DNA from: Halichondria panicea
Lineage: Eukaryota; Porifera; Demospongiae; Suberitida; Halichondriidae
Length of the DNA stretch: 64,000 nucleotides
Direction: 5' to 3'
Assembly (NCBI RefSeq): GCF_963675165.1
Contig: NC_087380.1
Span: 6,518,071 to 6,582,070 of the forward strand
Below the pieces are notes generated by a model. That model did no database searches and was not told where the DNA came from. It saw only the letters and a program-made list of their open reading frames with translations. Shown piece by piece: positions 43,611-55,197 of this stretch; the stretch's first letter is position 1, and every line of letters starts with the position of its first letter. Made by a program: the position numbers and the translations under genes.

Positions 43611-44454
43611 TAGTGAGGATGAAAGCATCGCGGGTGCTGATGCCTCGGTGGAGGTGCCAAACGGCAGCTATACTAATAGCACACATAATATAAATTATGA
43701 TAAACGCATTGGCTTGCATCATAGATAAACAAAAGAAAGGGATAGGCAACGCCCAGCACGTCTGTTGGATGAGGTGAGTTGCTAAAAAGGGGTGTGTGCA
43801 CTCAAAATGTCAGTAAAGATTTTATAGTGTTTGTAGTATTATAGCAAGCTGTGCTCTTGAGGAGACACCAAATACACTTAGACATAGGCTATTAATCTTT
43901 TAGAGCTGCTTATGCAAAGTGATGAGGAAGTGAGCTCCAAAGGGGGGTGTCAGTACTCTCTACAAACCATAACAGGTCTGTTCCCAACTCCTTCAAATGC
44001 CATCTCTTCGATCACACAATACAGATAAAGATACTTGTGTTCCACTTTCTAATACCTAAACTGTGTCTTAGAGCACTTCAAACTAGATTACCATGTACAG
44101 TACGTAAGAGCAGGAGAGGTACGCAAACTTTCTGGACTTCGGACAAACGTTTCATGGTGCTGCCACTACTTCACTGCATTGAGAGCTGGAAAATATGCTT
44201 TGAATTCCATAGTAAATTTTTAGGTTTTCTTCTCACTAAAAGTAGTAGCCTATAAAAGGGACCAAGTGAGTTATTGTTCCATGCAGTTATAAACACACTT
44301 GAATGTGAAACGTACATGTTATAAAATTATTTCATATTGGAGATAGAGGTACACAAACTGACAATTTGGTGTTTTTTCACACAAATCAAGCTGAATAAAA
44401 GAAAACTTGGCACTAACATAGCAGCTGTAGCTATCAGTAGTGCTGGGTGTATGT
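43611..44454. other. No gene recognised
   Basis: Open frame 43947-44255 (102 codons) has no recognisable motif, and stops abound around it. No repeat structure seen. Confidence 0.4.
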
Positions 44455-45212
44455 TAGCCTTGATTCCAGGCCGCAAAGAGAAAGGCGGCCTGGTATACTT
44501 TGTATGCGCATGCGCGTACATTACCACAAAAAGGGGGTAATCCGTGTATTTTATGGATACTGTCAGTAAAATAAACCGTATACTATTTGTATTCTAAAGT
44601 TACAGTCCGTTACATAGAAGTATTGTGCAAAGATGACTGAGTTCTTACGCCCTTTATTGCATCAAGCCAAGTCTCTACTTAATGACACCCTACACTGTAA
44701 GGCTACAGATGTTGTAGGAGAGGCATGATCCCCTGATGAGGCTGTGGTAATATGGACCAGGCAAGTCTTCTGCTACTAAATCTTGCCTTTGTGTTCGACA
44801 GGAAGCCATTGCTGAAGATAAAGACGCTAATGATTACTCCTGAAAGCTTTTAATAAGCTTTAACTCGATACTCAGGAAGTTTAATATTCACTCAAGATCT
44901 ACTGATGTATTAAAGAGTCAACCACTCTTCCTAGCTGGCGCTCTACTGTCTGGGAGGCCTTCTTGAACTGTCTCTTTAATATTGATAAACAGAGCTAGAA
45001 GAAGCAGCACTGCTGCAGCATAATTATTCTACTGTGATTAATAGTGTCTCTGAAAGCTACCATTGTGGTAACATTGTCATACGTATTCTTCCTTTTTGTA
45101 ACTTTGTCCGTTTTTTACAATTTGTATGATGGAATTGTTGTCAATTATTTCGTGCATGCGCATACAAAGTATACCAGGCCGCCTTTCTCTTCGCGGCCTG
45201 AAATCGAGGCTA
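44455..45212. mobile_element. TAGCCTTGATTCCAGGCC element, 758 bp, 9-bp duplication
   Basis: The ends TAGCCTTGATTCCAGGCCGC and GCGGCCTGAAATCGAGGCTA are followed inward by GGCGGCCTGGTATACTTTGT / ATACCAGGCCGCC. A perfect 9-bp duplication GGTGTATGT lies at 44446-44454 and 45213-45221. Its interior (GATGACTGAGTTCTTACGCC ... TTTAATAAGCTTTAACTCGA) matches the element at 24248-25087 but lacks that copy's 72-bp insertion. Confidence 0.9.
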
Positions 45213-45221
45213 GGTGTATGT

Positions 45222-45837
45222 GTGCATGATGCCTTTGAATTTCTCTTTTAGGCCCCCTACGAGAAAATAAGCAGATATAGGGATCATTGTGTACTTTCTT
45301 GAGCGCAACTCGCCTCCAACCAGAGGGTGTGATGTCACACACTGTATTACCTAGCATCACGTGGGACGTTGCCTATCCGTTTATCTATGCTTGCATGAGA
45401 ATCTACATGTAGTTGTGCGGAGTTCAGGCAGAATCCAGAATTACAAAGACTGGGTAATGATTGACCATGTTTGTTGTTAAAAACGATCGATGCCAAAAGT
45501 TCAAGCCTAAGATTAGTACACGTACTTACAGAGACAAGCTCTTCTGAAAAGGCTGCAATAACATTCCAAGTAGGCATAACTCGGAAGCATTATTTTGCAA
45601 ATCAACAAATTGAAGTCCAAGACAACATGACTAGACTAGCTATATATCCGGAAACTCTTACTTCGACTTCATTGATCCGCCTTGCCGAGCAGCTGTGCAG
45701 TGCAGTCTACACACACAGACACCCACAAACATGCACATGCACTACCGTATATTCTGCTTGCGCATGCGCATCGATGCTACACATTGTTGTGTTAATCCAC
45801 TCCAGGTTCATTACTGAGATAAAATCTGGTGCTGCAC
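45222..45837. other. No gene recognised
   Basis: Open frame 45471-45872 (133 codons) has no recognisable domain. The stretch includes a CGCATGCGCA motif at ~45758. Confidence 0.35.
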
Positions 45838-46139
45838 CAGAGGAAGTACGACACTCTTTCTATTGTGCATGATGACGTTTGCTGAGCTGGCAGTTTACCG
45901 CGACATTGCCACGACAAACTCTAGGCTTGTACATGTAGAAACTGACTGTCTAGCTAGCTCTGTGTGTTTCTCACTGGGGTTCAGCAACGGAAACAGTTTG
46001 ATCTAGGTCTAATCTATACCATTAACTTCAGTCACAGAATGACAAAGTTATTATGAGGAATACACTACATTGAAAACCAATGTCAAAAAGATTGGAATGC
46101 AATTAAAAGAGCGACCACGAGATGTGTGTCGTACCTCCG
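45838..46139. repeat. Worn CAGAGGAG-type element, ~300 bp
   Basis: The left end CAGAGGAAGTACGACAC and the right end GTGTGTCGTACCTCCG are imperfect inverted repeats of the CAGAGGAG family. The target duplication is not clear (only GCAC/CACC resemblance). Confidence 0.5.
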
Positions 46140-46284
46140 CACCATATGGCTGCACCCCATCAAGAGTGTAGACAGTGTAACAGCTGTATATAGGATTTAA
46201 GGCTGCATGCAATTTTCGGGCCTTAAGCTCGCAGTTGTGAAATATTATGCGCAAAAACAAACAATCTATGACAAATCTAAAACT

Positions 46285-46400
46285 CGAAGCCTTGCAATAC
46301 TTGCTGTCCCAGTGCATTGCCGCGGTATTGAAAGGTCTCTGACCCATTGCCATGGAAATGACTCCATTTGTAGCTCAAGGCAAGATATTACTGCAGGGAT
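46285..46400 (+). pseudogene. SRCR-domain exon remnant
   Basis: Translates as LAVPVHCRGIERSLTHCHGN then DSICSSRQDITAGI, the C-terminal half of a scavenger receptor cysteine-rich domain (V-x-C-x-G-x-E-x-S-L-x-x-C ... C ... A-G-I/V). The final Cys of the domain is not present before the frame changes. No neighbouring SRCR exon was found, so it is probably a stray relic. SRCR genes are numerous in sponges, which agrees with the organism guess. Confidence 0.5.
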
Positions 46401-48080
46401 AATAAATAATGAATACGAACAGAGAACTGTATAATAAAGGTTTCTCAGCGGAAAATACAAATTGGAGCATCTATATACTCACAAGCCCTCACTGTATCTC
46501 CATGCAGCCAGCCAGGCTGTATCCAATCTTACACAAGTCAAGTGCATGTATGACTATAATTAAACTGCTTAATAGTCTATTGTGACAGAGTCACCATTGT
46601 ATAATTATGGTGCCATTGTATGGAGTACATGCAAGGTCACAGTCTACACTAAGACTCCGGAAGTGTGTATTATACAGTTCATTTGTCAATTTATATGGGC
46701 CCTTATGGGAGATAATGATATTCATAGTTTGCGGTAGTATCAAAAACAGTAACACTCCTTTTGTCAAGGATAACTTTTCACCAGTAGGTGCCTACCACTA
46801 TTAAATGATATACAAATAATGCTGAATAAATAAGCTACTGAATGATATAAAAATTAAGTGGTAAAAAAGTACTGAATTGCTGCATTGTATGAAAGAAAAC
46901 TGGTGATATTTATATTTTCTGTGACTTTGATTTCCGGGCAAATTAGTAATAGGGGTGCTGGAGAGATACAGATGGGCTAGACTATAGACAACACTGGTAA
47001 CTACAAGTAGACCAAATAAGAACACTAATGACCCAGGTTTGACCAAGATACAACAAAGTAAACATTGACAAAAATGAGTAAGTTTAGCTCTTGCCTACTT
47101 TCCACTTGAGTGTCCAGAGTTTCTTGAAACTGCCTAGATAGCTAATATAATGCTAGAAGTTAGTCTTTGCAAAGAAATAAACAGCATCCGCTTTGCCAAT
47201 ATTTTTTTATAGCAGGTCTTGTGTTCTAACATTGGCCAGTTTATTGGATATATCCTGTTTGGACTGACTTTGATTTCTGGGCAAATTAGTACTCCCCAGT
47301 TCTGGATCCTAATTTTCCTGTGGCCAGTTCATGAATACTATATCTACTAGTACTGTGACTCTGGAACCTGGCTTGCACTTCAGGACCTGGGTATTGATGC
47401 TGGAAAAACTGAAAAAGTTGTTTCTTTATCCAATTCTGATAGTAAACAATGACATACAGAAGCCATAATTAAATTTACGGAGAATTACTGTAGTATTTAC
47501 AAGCCACAAACAGGAAATTTACTCACTATGATGCAAAACCACGATTACATCATTTGAAGCCAAATTTGTAGTCTTAGTGTAGACTCAGGGCACACCACTA
47601 TAGATCTCAAAACACCTATTTTACATTAAGGTGGTATGCACAGTCTCACCCTTCACCAACACAGCAAAACATTATTTTATAGGGACACCACCTCTCAATT
47701 ATTGTGGTGCCTGGAGGAGTAGGAGTACTCATTGCCATGTATTAACTATTACTTCCTTCCTAAACGGATTTTTGTACACATTGTTTACTACGTACACATT
47801 CACATATGGTTTACAAATGCTATCAATAAGAGTTTATGTTCCTATTATAATGTATTGTCAAGGCGAATCCATGCAACGTTCATGCTTTCTTATTCAACCA
47901 CTTTTACTACAACAACAACAAATAAAACAATGGCTTAAAATGGCTAGGTAAAACAGAACACGTTACTATAATAGTCAGCCACTCAAACTATACAATCTGT
48001 GTTTTAATGTGTAACTATACAATCTGTGTTTTAATGTGCAGCAGTAGATATAAGCAAATAGGACTTAGCTATATAAGCCA
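46401..48080. other. No gene seen; small direct repeats
   Basis: TTTGATTTC-GGGCAAATTAGTA occurs twice (46925 and 47269). A 30-base duplication of ACTATACAATCTGTGTTTTA is at 47986-48040 just beyond the 3' end of the receptor gene. Nothing codes convincingly. Confidence 0.5.
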
Positions 48081-50750
48081 TTAAATGTTGCTGCCAATTG
48101 TCACAGCATTACTAGTCATAGTGTTCATCGTTACAGCAGGGGATACGTCATACGTTTGTTTACTTTTAGAGTCCTCATCTTTCCTGATGATTACAGTAAA
48201 CAACCGTGGTCCAACAACACTGACTAATATCGTATAAGCTCCGAGAGTGGTTGTCAGGGCGATAAACGCATTTTGAAGGTTCTGAGCAGATCCAGTGAAG
48301 AAATAAGAAACGAAAAACATGGTCCAAATCGTTAGTAGGATATACGCTGAAACACAGATGGTTTTTGACTCGTTAAAATTGGCAGGACTCTTAAACGTCA
48401 TGGTGCCTAGCACCGCAGTGATTAGAATAAGACCAGCCTCGTACAAAACTGAAACAATGAAACCCAGAATTGGCTCAGCCTCACAGGTAATGATAATTTC
48501 TGGTTGAGAGTTGAGATTCATTGTGTTAAGTCGTACTTCACGCAAGACATTGGGATTTACAATAGTGACTGAGAGCAACACAATAACCATTTGACCACAC
48601 ACAATCAAAAGAGAGAAGAGAACTTGGTGATACCACTGAACACATTTTAGCTGCTTTGTCCGCGATCTCTCAAAGACAAAGATTCGAGTGATTCTAATCA
48701 CCTTGATCAGCAAAGATCCGTTCATTAGCGAGAAACAAAACCACAACAAGATTCGCTGCAGAACACAAATTGCTAGAGATGGCGGAGATAAGTAGATGAA
48801 GCTACTTACGAAGCTGCTAGCTGCACCAATTAGAACTAGTATAACAGATTCTCGACTGGAAGCCCTAATGACAGGTGAGTTCCAAAACACTGCCAGCAAT
48901 ACAACGGCCACAATCAACAGGATTATACCGAGGACAGATCCAGCTGAAACCACAATAGCAAAAGGATGACTGAATGACAAAAATACTTTGGGTATCTTGA
49001 CACAACCATTACTTCCAACAGTTGGAGTGTTACCCCACATTTCACCGTACACAGAGCAATTACTGCAATTGGAAGCTAGCGAACTATTTGAAAACAGCAC
49101 ACCCAGGCAACTATCACAAAGACCACAGCACGCACCGTCGATTCTGCGAATGTACTGGCCAGGAGCACAAGAACTACACGCTGAGCTAACAGCCTCAGGG
49201 ATCATTGCTCCTGAAAAATCGAAAAATTGTACTGATGTGTCCTGACTTACATCTAAAGCGTTGAGCTCACTCCACATTCCAATGTTCTCAAGGCTGTAGC
49301 TAACTTCATTTTGCTCTGTCTTGGCTTGATAATTCGTTACTCTAAACGTAAATGACTTTACGCTTCCATTTTCGTTAAAAACTACACGATTGCCTGTCAA
49401 ACTAGTAAAATTCACATTTGCTACATACTGTAATAAATTCGATCGATCAAACGTTCCATTTTGGCCATTACATGAGCTCGTCTCTCTATTCCAGACAACA
49501 GGGGACCCGCAAATGTCATTCAAATAGTTCTGGAGGGCATGGGCATGTGTGTACACAGCATCGATCACCAATGGTACAAAAAAATCATCACTGCCAGCTG
49601 TCACTCCGGCTAGCGGACAATCTTCACCAGAGCAATTGAAAAAATTGTGGAAGAACTCGGGAAACCACGGATCTCGTAAATTGTTCCCCAGTGTGAGATT
49701 TGAATAGTAGCTATGGAACAAATTAGCATGATTTGAAACAGGCAAAACTCCAAAGAAACCGGACACTATATTTGGAGGAAATTCGTTGGCCAGTTGCGTC
49801 CAGCCACTACTACCTATCCAGGTGAAGTGCCGTGTTGTGACATTTTCAAGGTGTTTGAATAGTTCTTGTACATGCTGTCGGGTAGAGTAAAACACCACAA
49901 CATTTGCTGTTGATCTTGAAAGTTTATCTGCTATTTTTTGATAATCAGATACAGTAGCTGTCTCATCAATGCCTTCGTTTAGATCTATACATATGCCTAT
50001 TTCACCAGCTATCCTTACTAGACTATCAATCCCAAAGCGGCCATAAGTGTTTCGAGAAAATATTGTTGAAATGTAAGTCCAACCGAAATGCTGAATCACG
50101 TCAATAATAGCTTGTACCTCCAATGAATCTGAAGGTACGGTCCTAAAAAAATATGGGTATCGCTCCCTATCTCCAAGAATATCTGAGGTAGAAGCAAAAC
50201 TGACTTGAGGGACTGTAAATAAACGGGTAAGGCCAGCTACGGGAATTGATACAGAGCTAGATGCTGCTCCCACAAGACCAAAGGTGGTTAGAGTAGTTGT
50301 GTTCGCGACTGTTTGATTTATTGATTCACCAGCAGTTGCTGAGCACGTGCCTTGCATAGGTGTGATAATCAAATCGGCAGTTTCGTCCAAACCAATCTGC
50401 TCAATAAAACACGTGTCTCGAATATCATAACCAAGCGTAACATTCGGTAAAAGATTTGGGTCAGAGTTGATGGTATCCAGTGCAAAGAGCATGGCCTCTA
50501 CAATGTTTATACGATTGAAGTGTTCACAGTACCCCCTGGAATGCACAGGGAATAGTCCACCGAGGATAAAATCAGCATTTCTAGTCTCTCTCATTCCTCT
50601 GATTCTACTAGTCCCAGCACCACTGGTATCAGCCGGCCCAAAGACAATAGCCTCAGGTGGTGCATCGTTGTTGTACTGAGTGGTTGCACTAGTGAATATT
50701 GGGAAACTTGCAGCTAGTAGCACAAAGACAGCAATAGCTTGACCAGTCAT
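48081..50750 (-). CDS. Class C GPCR, metabotropic-glutamate-like receptor, intronless
   Basis: Intact 889-residue single exon. Residues 1-22 are a signal peptide (FVLLAASFPIFTSA). Residues ~60-520 are a Venus-flytrap ligand domain: LGGLFPVHSRG, NIVEAMLFALDTIN, GAASSSVSIPVAGL, FTVPQVSFASTSD, YFFRTVPSDSLEVQAIIDVI, GWTYISTIF. Residues ~530-585 are a cysteine-rich NCD3G-like linker (CSSCAPGQYIRR, CCGLCDSC). Seven membrane segments follow (~600-850), then a short tail ending MTSNAVTIGSNI. By alignment to mGluR1, the Ser/Thr and Asp/Tyr positions that hold the amino-acid backbone (S165, T188, D208, Y236) look conserved, but the D318 equivalent in GSDGW is Ser (WIGSSGW). The ligand may therefore differ from glutamate (inference). 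Plasma membrane, G-protein coupled. The lack of introns suggests descent from a retroposed or expanded family, as common in sponges. Confidence 0.92.
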   Translation of the reverse strand: MTGQAIAVFVLLAASFPIFTSATTQYNNDAPPEAIVFGPADTSGAGTSRIRGMRETRNADFILGGLFPVHSRGYCEHFNRINIVEAMLFALDTINSDPNLLPNVTLGYDIRDTCFIEQIGLDETADLIITPMQGTCSATAGESINQTVANTTTLTTFGLVGAASSSVSIPVAGLTRLFTVPQVSFASTSDILGDRERYPYFFRTVPSDSLEVQAIIDVIQHFGWTYISTIFSRNTYGRFGIDSLVRIAGEIGICIDLNEGIDETATVSDYQKIADKLSRSTANVVVFYSTRQHVQELFKHLENVTTRHFTWIGSSGWTQLANEFPPNIVSGFFGVLPVSNHANLFHSYYSNLTLGNNLRDPWFPEFFHNFFNCSGEDCPLAGVTAGSDDFFVPLVIDAVYTHAHALQNYLNDICGSPVVWNRETSSCNGQNGTFDRSNLLQYVANVNFTSLTGNRVVFNENGSVKSFTFRVTNYQAKTEQNEVSYSLENIGMWSELNALDVSQDTSVQFFDFSGAMIPEAVSSACSSCAPGQYIRRIDGACCGLCDSCLGVLFSNSSLASNCSNCSVYGEMWGNTPTVGSNGCVKIPKVFLSFSHPFAIVVSAGSVLGIILLIVAVVLLAVFWNSPVIRASSRESVILVLIGAASSFVSSFIYLSPPSLAICVLQRILLWFCFSLMNGSLLIKVIRITRIFVFERSRTKQLKCVQWYHQVLFSLLIVCGQMVIVLLSVTIVNPNVLREVRLNTMNLNSQPEIIITCEAEPILGFIVSVLYEAGLILITAVLGTMTFKSPANFNESKTICVSAYILLTIWTMFFVSYFFTGSAQNLQNAFIALTTTLGAYTILVSVVGPRLFTVIIRKDEDSKSKQTYDVSPAVTMNTMTSNAVTIGSNI

Positions 50751-53059
50751 AGTCTCTCAGTTTAACTTTTGTTATTGAATGTATATGCTGTGACATGAAA
50801 ACAGTAGATATAGATCTACACAGGATGTTATGTAATACAGAAGTGAAAGTATCATAACATGTCATGCATAGTATACTACTTTCTGGGCAATGGAATTTGC
50901 TTTTGTGTAAACACTACCTGAAGTCAGACACAAATAAAAATCTAAAATACAGGTGACCATAATTATAACGGTTAGATCTACCCATGCACATATACAATAC
51001 ACTGGTATATAAGTGATTGCTATAAGAGGTGTATAGACAGGTCTACATGTAGTATAACGTACAGTCAGCAACCTTGCTCTTCCCTAATAGTAGCTATGAA
51101 CTGAACTATAGTTATACAACACGTACATATTAGCTATGTCTATAACAATGCAATGAGTTTGGGTGTGTCATGCAGTCCACAATAACATATGATTATCGTG
51201 ATGCTGTCATGAAATAGCTACAATATTCATAGCTTCAAAACTCAATCTCTATAAGCCACAGAATTGCCACGGAATTTCCAGGCAACCCTCAACAGGACAC
51301 AGTAATTATATAATTTATTACCACATCAGGCCATAACAGATGTTTTTATGGTGGGGGGAAAAAAATAAAAATGGGTGATGCTTCTGGGCAAGGCGGCGCT
51401 TGCGACGGCCAGGGAGTGTGTCCGGGAGAGGATGTACCCCTTTCTGCCCCATCGGAGGCGACATTTTTCTTCTCAGAGGTGTTAAACAGAAACAAGTTTT
51501 ACACACCTATAAGACACGTTTTTCAATAATTATATGCAAAATGATAATAATTGTTATGTTCCCATGATAATAATTATAGCTGCAAATCATATAAAGGCAC
51601 GTCATTGAATAGGACTCACTCACTTCATTGGAGAGAAGATATTCATCACACAACAGCTAGCTTTCTTCAGGTTGCAGTATTATAATTATATACGGGATTT
51701 TTCTCAACTTTTCTGCTACAAAGTAGGAATACCCAAGCATTACCAAAATGGTCTGCCACCACCACTCAACCATTCACATTAAGCAGATAATATTAAATAT
51801 ACCGGGCTTGGCAAATTTTTGCCTATTATTCTTTTTGACTATTCTTAAAAAGTCAGCCAGTTTGGCTATTATTCCAGTTTAGTGTATACCCATTATTCCA
51901 GTTAATTTATTTGTAGTTGTATTGATAGCACTACCTGAGGTAGCCTCGTTCCCAGCCTCGTTGTCTCTATAGCTCAACTTGAAAATATTTGCCCCCGGGA
52001 TCGGCTATACTTGAGGTAACATTTATACAGAAAGTGCATGAAATATATAATCATGCACCTCTAGTGTCGAAAGAGAAAATACTCCTCCATGCCTGCCTAG
52101 TGGCTATAAGTGCTTACAGTACAGTAACAGATGTCTATATCTATAGCTACATTATAAGATGTGAAATTATAGGTCTACCAGACTCTGAGGGTCAAATTAT
52201 GCTAATTTAGTGCCCTATTATTCTCGTTGCTAGAAGTCTCCCTATTATTCCAAACATTATGCTAGCATAATTTGCCAAGCCCTAACCGTTATGCCACCAT
52301 ATACAATTTTCTTGAATATGCATGTAGGAGGAAATCTCAGCTGTTAATCTCAGGTCCAACTGGCAACATAACTTGCACGCATGCGGTATATATGGTAATG
52401 CATTAGTAGAGGCTTAATATTATACACTTATAGACCTTACCTCAATGAGCACCGTTGCATGTATATATATATATATATATATATTGCATGGCTAAGTGAG
52501 AAAATGTACGAAGCTGTCCTAGCAGTATATATATACAAGCGATCTGTACACACATCTATGTTGATAGCTATAATTATAATTATACAAATAAAATGAGGCC
52601 AGAGACATGTTGAAAGAGTAACATTTGCTTGTGAGATTAAGATGCACTCACCTCATATTTTAATACTTCACACACTCATGTTTACCGCAAGCATATTATC
52701 TATATCGGACTTGCATATAGTGATCGAGTTCAACATGCATGCATGAGTTCACAATAAAACAACCTTTATCAATTTATAAATTCTACAAAATTCTTGGACT
52801 AGCAAACACAACTTCATCTTCTCTTTGCAGTTATTTTAGCCAGTGCAAATGTATTTATACAAAACTGCATTCAAACTTCGTGCGCTCTTTAGTGAAGCAC
52901 AATTGAATACGATGTGGACAATTTGACATGTCAAGCGCAAGAAGTAATGTCCAGCTTGGCAACACTGCAGCACCATGCACGACCACAAATCTTCAAAACA
53001 GCGTACTAACATAATGCAGGTTGTATACACGGGTATATACTTACAGTAAGAGACTTAAT
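50751..53059. other. No gene seen; hAT-like fragment and (TA)n tract
   Basis: 5' flank of the receptor. At 51345-51480 a G-rich fragment (GGTGGGGGGAAAAAAATAAA ... CCCCATCGGAGGCGAC) resembles the interior of the hAT-like element at 29671. GAGGTAGCCTCGTTCCCAGC is at 51940-51959. A TATATATATATATATA run lies at 52460-52485. No convincing frame. Confidence 0.45.
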
Positions 53060-53061
53060 TA

Positions 53062-53604
53062 CAGTGGAAGCTCTGATAACAACCACCTCCGAATAAAGGC
53101 CAGCTGCTATAATTATAACCGCCAGGCATCCAGATCCCAAATACCTTAATGTTATTATAGACGGGTAGTAATTTTAGCGTTTTCAAATTTTCCTCTGTTT
53201 TTAGGGTACTTATTTTGGCGGATTTGTAGAAATTCATTACAATAGTCAAAAGATGTACAAATATGAGTTTTTGAATCGAAGTTTGTAGTCAGAAAAAGGG
53301 CTAGCTTGCTTAGCATACTCTCAAAAGTACATTACATTATACCAAGAGTTCTTGATTTATAAAAGTATACTTTTAAAAAAAGTTATTTTTATTTTGAGAT
53401 TCATAATTTTTTAATTGCGTTTTATTATTAGCGCGTACTTAATTTAGCGTACAAATTTGCTAAAATTTGCTAAAATTAGTACTCGTTTATAATAGTAACA
53501 ATAAGGTAAACAGTTTGTGTACAAAACAATCCCTAACAAAGGCTACCTCTGTAAAGGCCAAAACAATGTTCTCCAAAGGTGTCCATTATAGAGGGGTTCC
53601 ACTG
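53062..53604. mobile_element. Tc1/mariner-like MITE (CAGTGGAA ends, TA duplication)
   Basis: The left end CAGTGGAAGCTCTGATAACA and the right end (reverse complement CAGTGGAACCCCTCTATAAT) are flanked by TA at 53060-53061 and 53605-53606. Inner arms AATAAAGGCC / GGCCTTTACAGAGGTAGCC pair. Interior AT-rich with TTTAGCGTAC motifs. No transposase. Confidence 0.75.
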
Positions 53605-53606
53605 TA

Positions 53607-54344
53607 CATGCATGCACTGCATACAAGATGGGCTATGCGAACCATTACACCCATTGTCCGTCATGCAATAATTAGGTTCATATCTAGATTTATATCAATC
53701 TCAGAATGCACACACTTCTCACTCTGCAGCTAAACTCATACTAAGGAGTTTCCATTTCTACTGCACTGAGGACCTTGAACACGTCATCCCGGTTCTCCTC
53801 TCCAAAACAAATCGAGTGCTATACTTGAGAAGTTTTTCCCTGGCACAGCTGGTAACGGATCCTCACTCTGGCGACACATGGGATGGGTGGATAGGGAGAT
53901 TGAGCTTCGTGGGGCTGGGCATCAAGTATGGGTTCTGCAGTATAAGTTTTAAATCTGAAATGTCCCAGCTGCATGCATGTCAACACTTAGAGTCTGTTGC
54001 CCATAATCAAGGCTGTGCAAATAATTAATAATTATGGCCGGAGAGTTAGCTATAAAATCACAGGTATATATAGATCTAATATCACCTATATGTATGACAC
54101 AGGAGTGCATGTCTATTGAATATTCATGACTCCTGATATGATCATTTTCACTTTTACACAGTCAGTGCCAGTCATTTTTATCTATGTGGATAAGGTAGGC
54201 CACGCCCCCTCTTTTTCTGCCATGACATTAGAATACACTGAGGTGTAGCTATAATTAAGTATACTATTGGTTAGTTAGTTTGCAATTGTACACTATACAG
54301 TGTATACTAAATTCACCAATCATAATTTCTCATGCACTAGCACG
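53607..54344. other. No gene recognised
   Basis: Short frames at 53467-53733 and 53816-54028 show no family resemblance I can defend. Sequence ahead of the duplicated NIDO unit B. Confidence 0.35.
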
Positions 54345-55197
54345 ATAATAATACAATTGCATAGCGTGCATGGCAACATGAAACTCTGTGAGAATGTGTT
54401 CCTAATATAAGCTAATTTGTTTAGCCACCCACCCACAACACATCAACAGGCTATGCTTACATGAGGGTGGATTATCTGATACCCGAGACATGCAACACAA
54501 CATTCTTCTTACACTGAACTGTATTAGCCACACCCTCATCCTGCAGGGCTTCCCACCAACGGCAATGTGCATGCATGGCCGAGTTGGAGCGACCCTGAAG
54601 GACCATGAGAGGTCACAGACACACACTACAGCCAGCTAGGGTACAGCTGTGACCAGCGTCGGAAAAGGTGGAGAAATGGAAGGATACATGCAAAGCTGCC
54701 AGTGAATGGTGAAGATGGCAGGATTCAAGACAGATTCAGAGATGGGGTCGTTGTTGAGGCTGATCAAAGTGCAATGAAAGGAGAGCTATTTCACACTATA
54801 ATTGAATGAAGTGAATGTGGTGGACTCCTGATGCAATTGACTGGCATGCAAATGATCTCACAATACATGCAGCTAACCCATGAATGCATTCTACACAATA
54901 TGTTTTTATTATACTCCTGATCGATCTTGTTGAATAGACTAATTAATGCATGAAGTATAATAAGTGCAGCTAACCTCACAATAAAATTATGAAGTAAAAA
55001 TTCACACCTAATTCATCAAGTGATTCAGGTTCCTTTCTCTTACAGACACGCATTGTGTGCTGCATTCCACCATCATCATGCTACGAGGCCAGCACTATAC
55101 TATTTAAACTGGATCACAAAACAGGCTTGCAATCTCGCCACAGCTTTGCCTGCCTGAGAGTCCTCGTATTATAGTACCTGCAGACAATTGCTACAAC
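54345..55197 (+). promoter_or_regulatory. Duplicated 5' flank and promoter of NIDO gene B
   Basis: The whole flank is shared with copy C in reverse complement (63950-62460) and, for its distal half and the last ~60 bases, with copy A. A TATA-like CTATACTATTTAAACTGG lies at about 55096-55113, roughly 85 bases before the ATG. In C the same box reads CCAGTTTAAATAGTATAG on the plus strand. Conservation in copies whose coding exons have decayed simply reflects recent duplication, not proven function. Confidence 0.55.

Noticed and set aside
43947-44255. 102-codon open frame as a gene
   Set aside because: No recognisable domain, no splice or repeat support, and base composition like the surroundings.
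52455-52490. (TA)n tract as a functional site
   Set aside because: Simple microsatellite with nothing around it that suggests a role.
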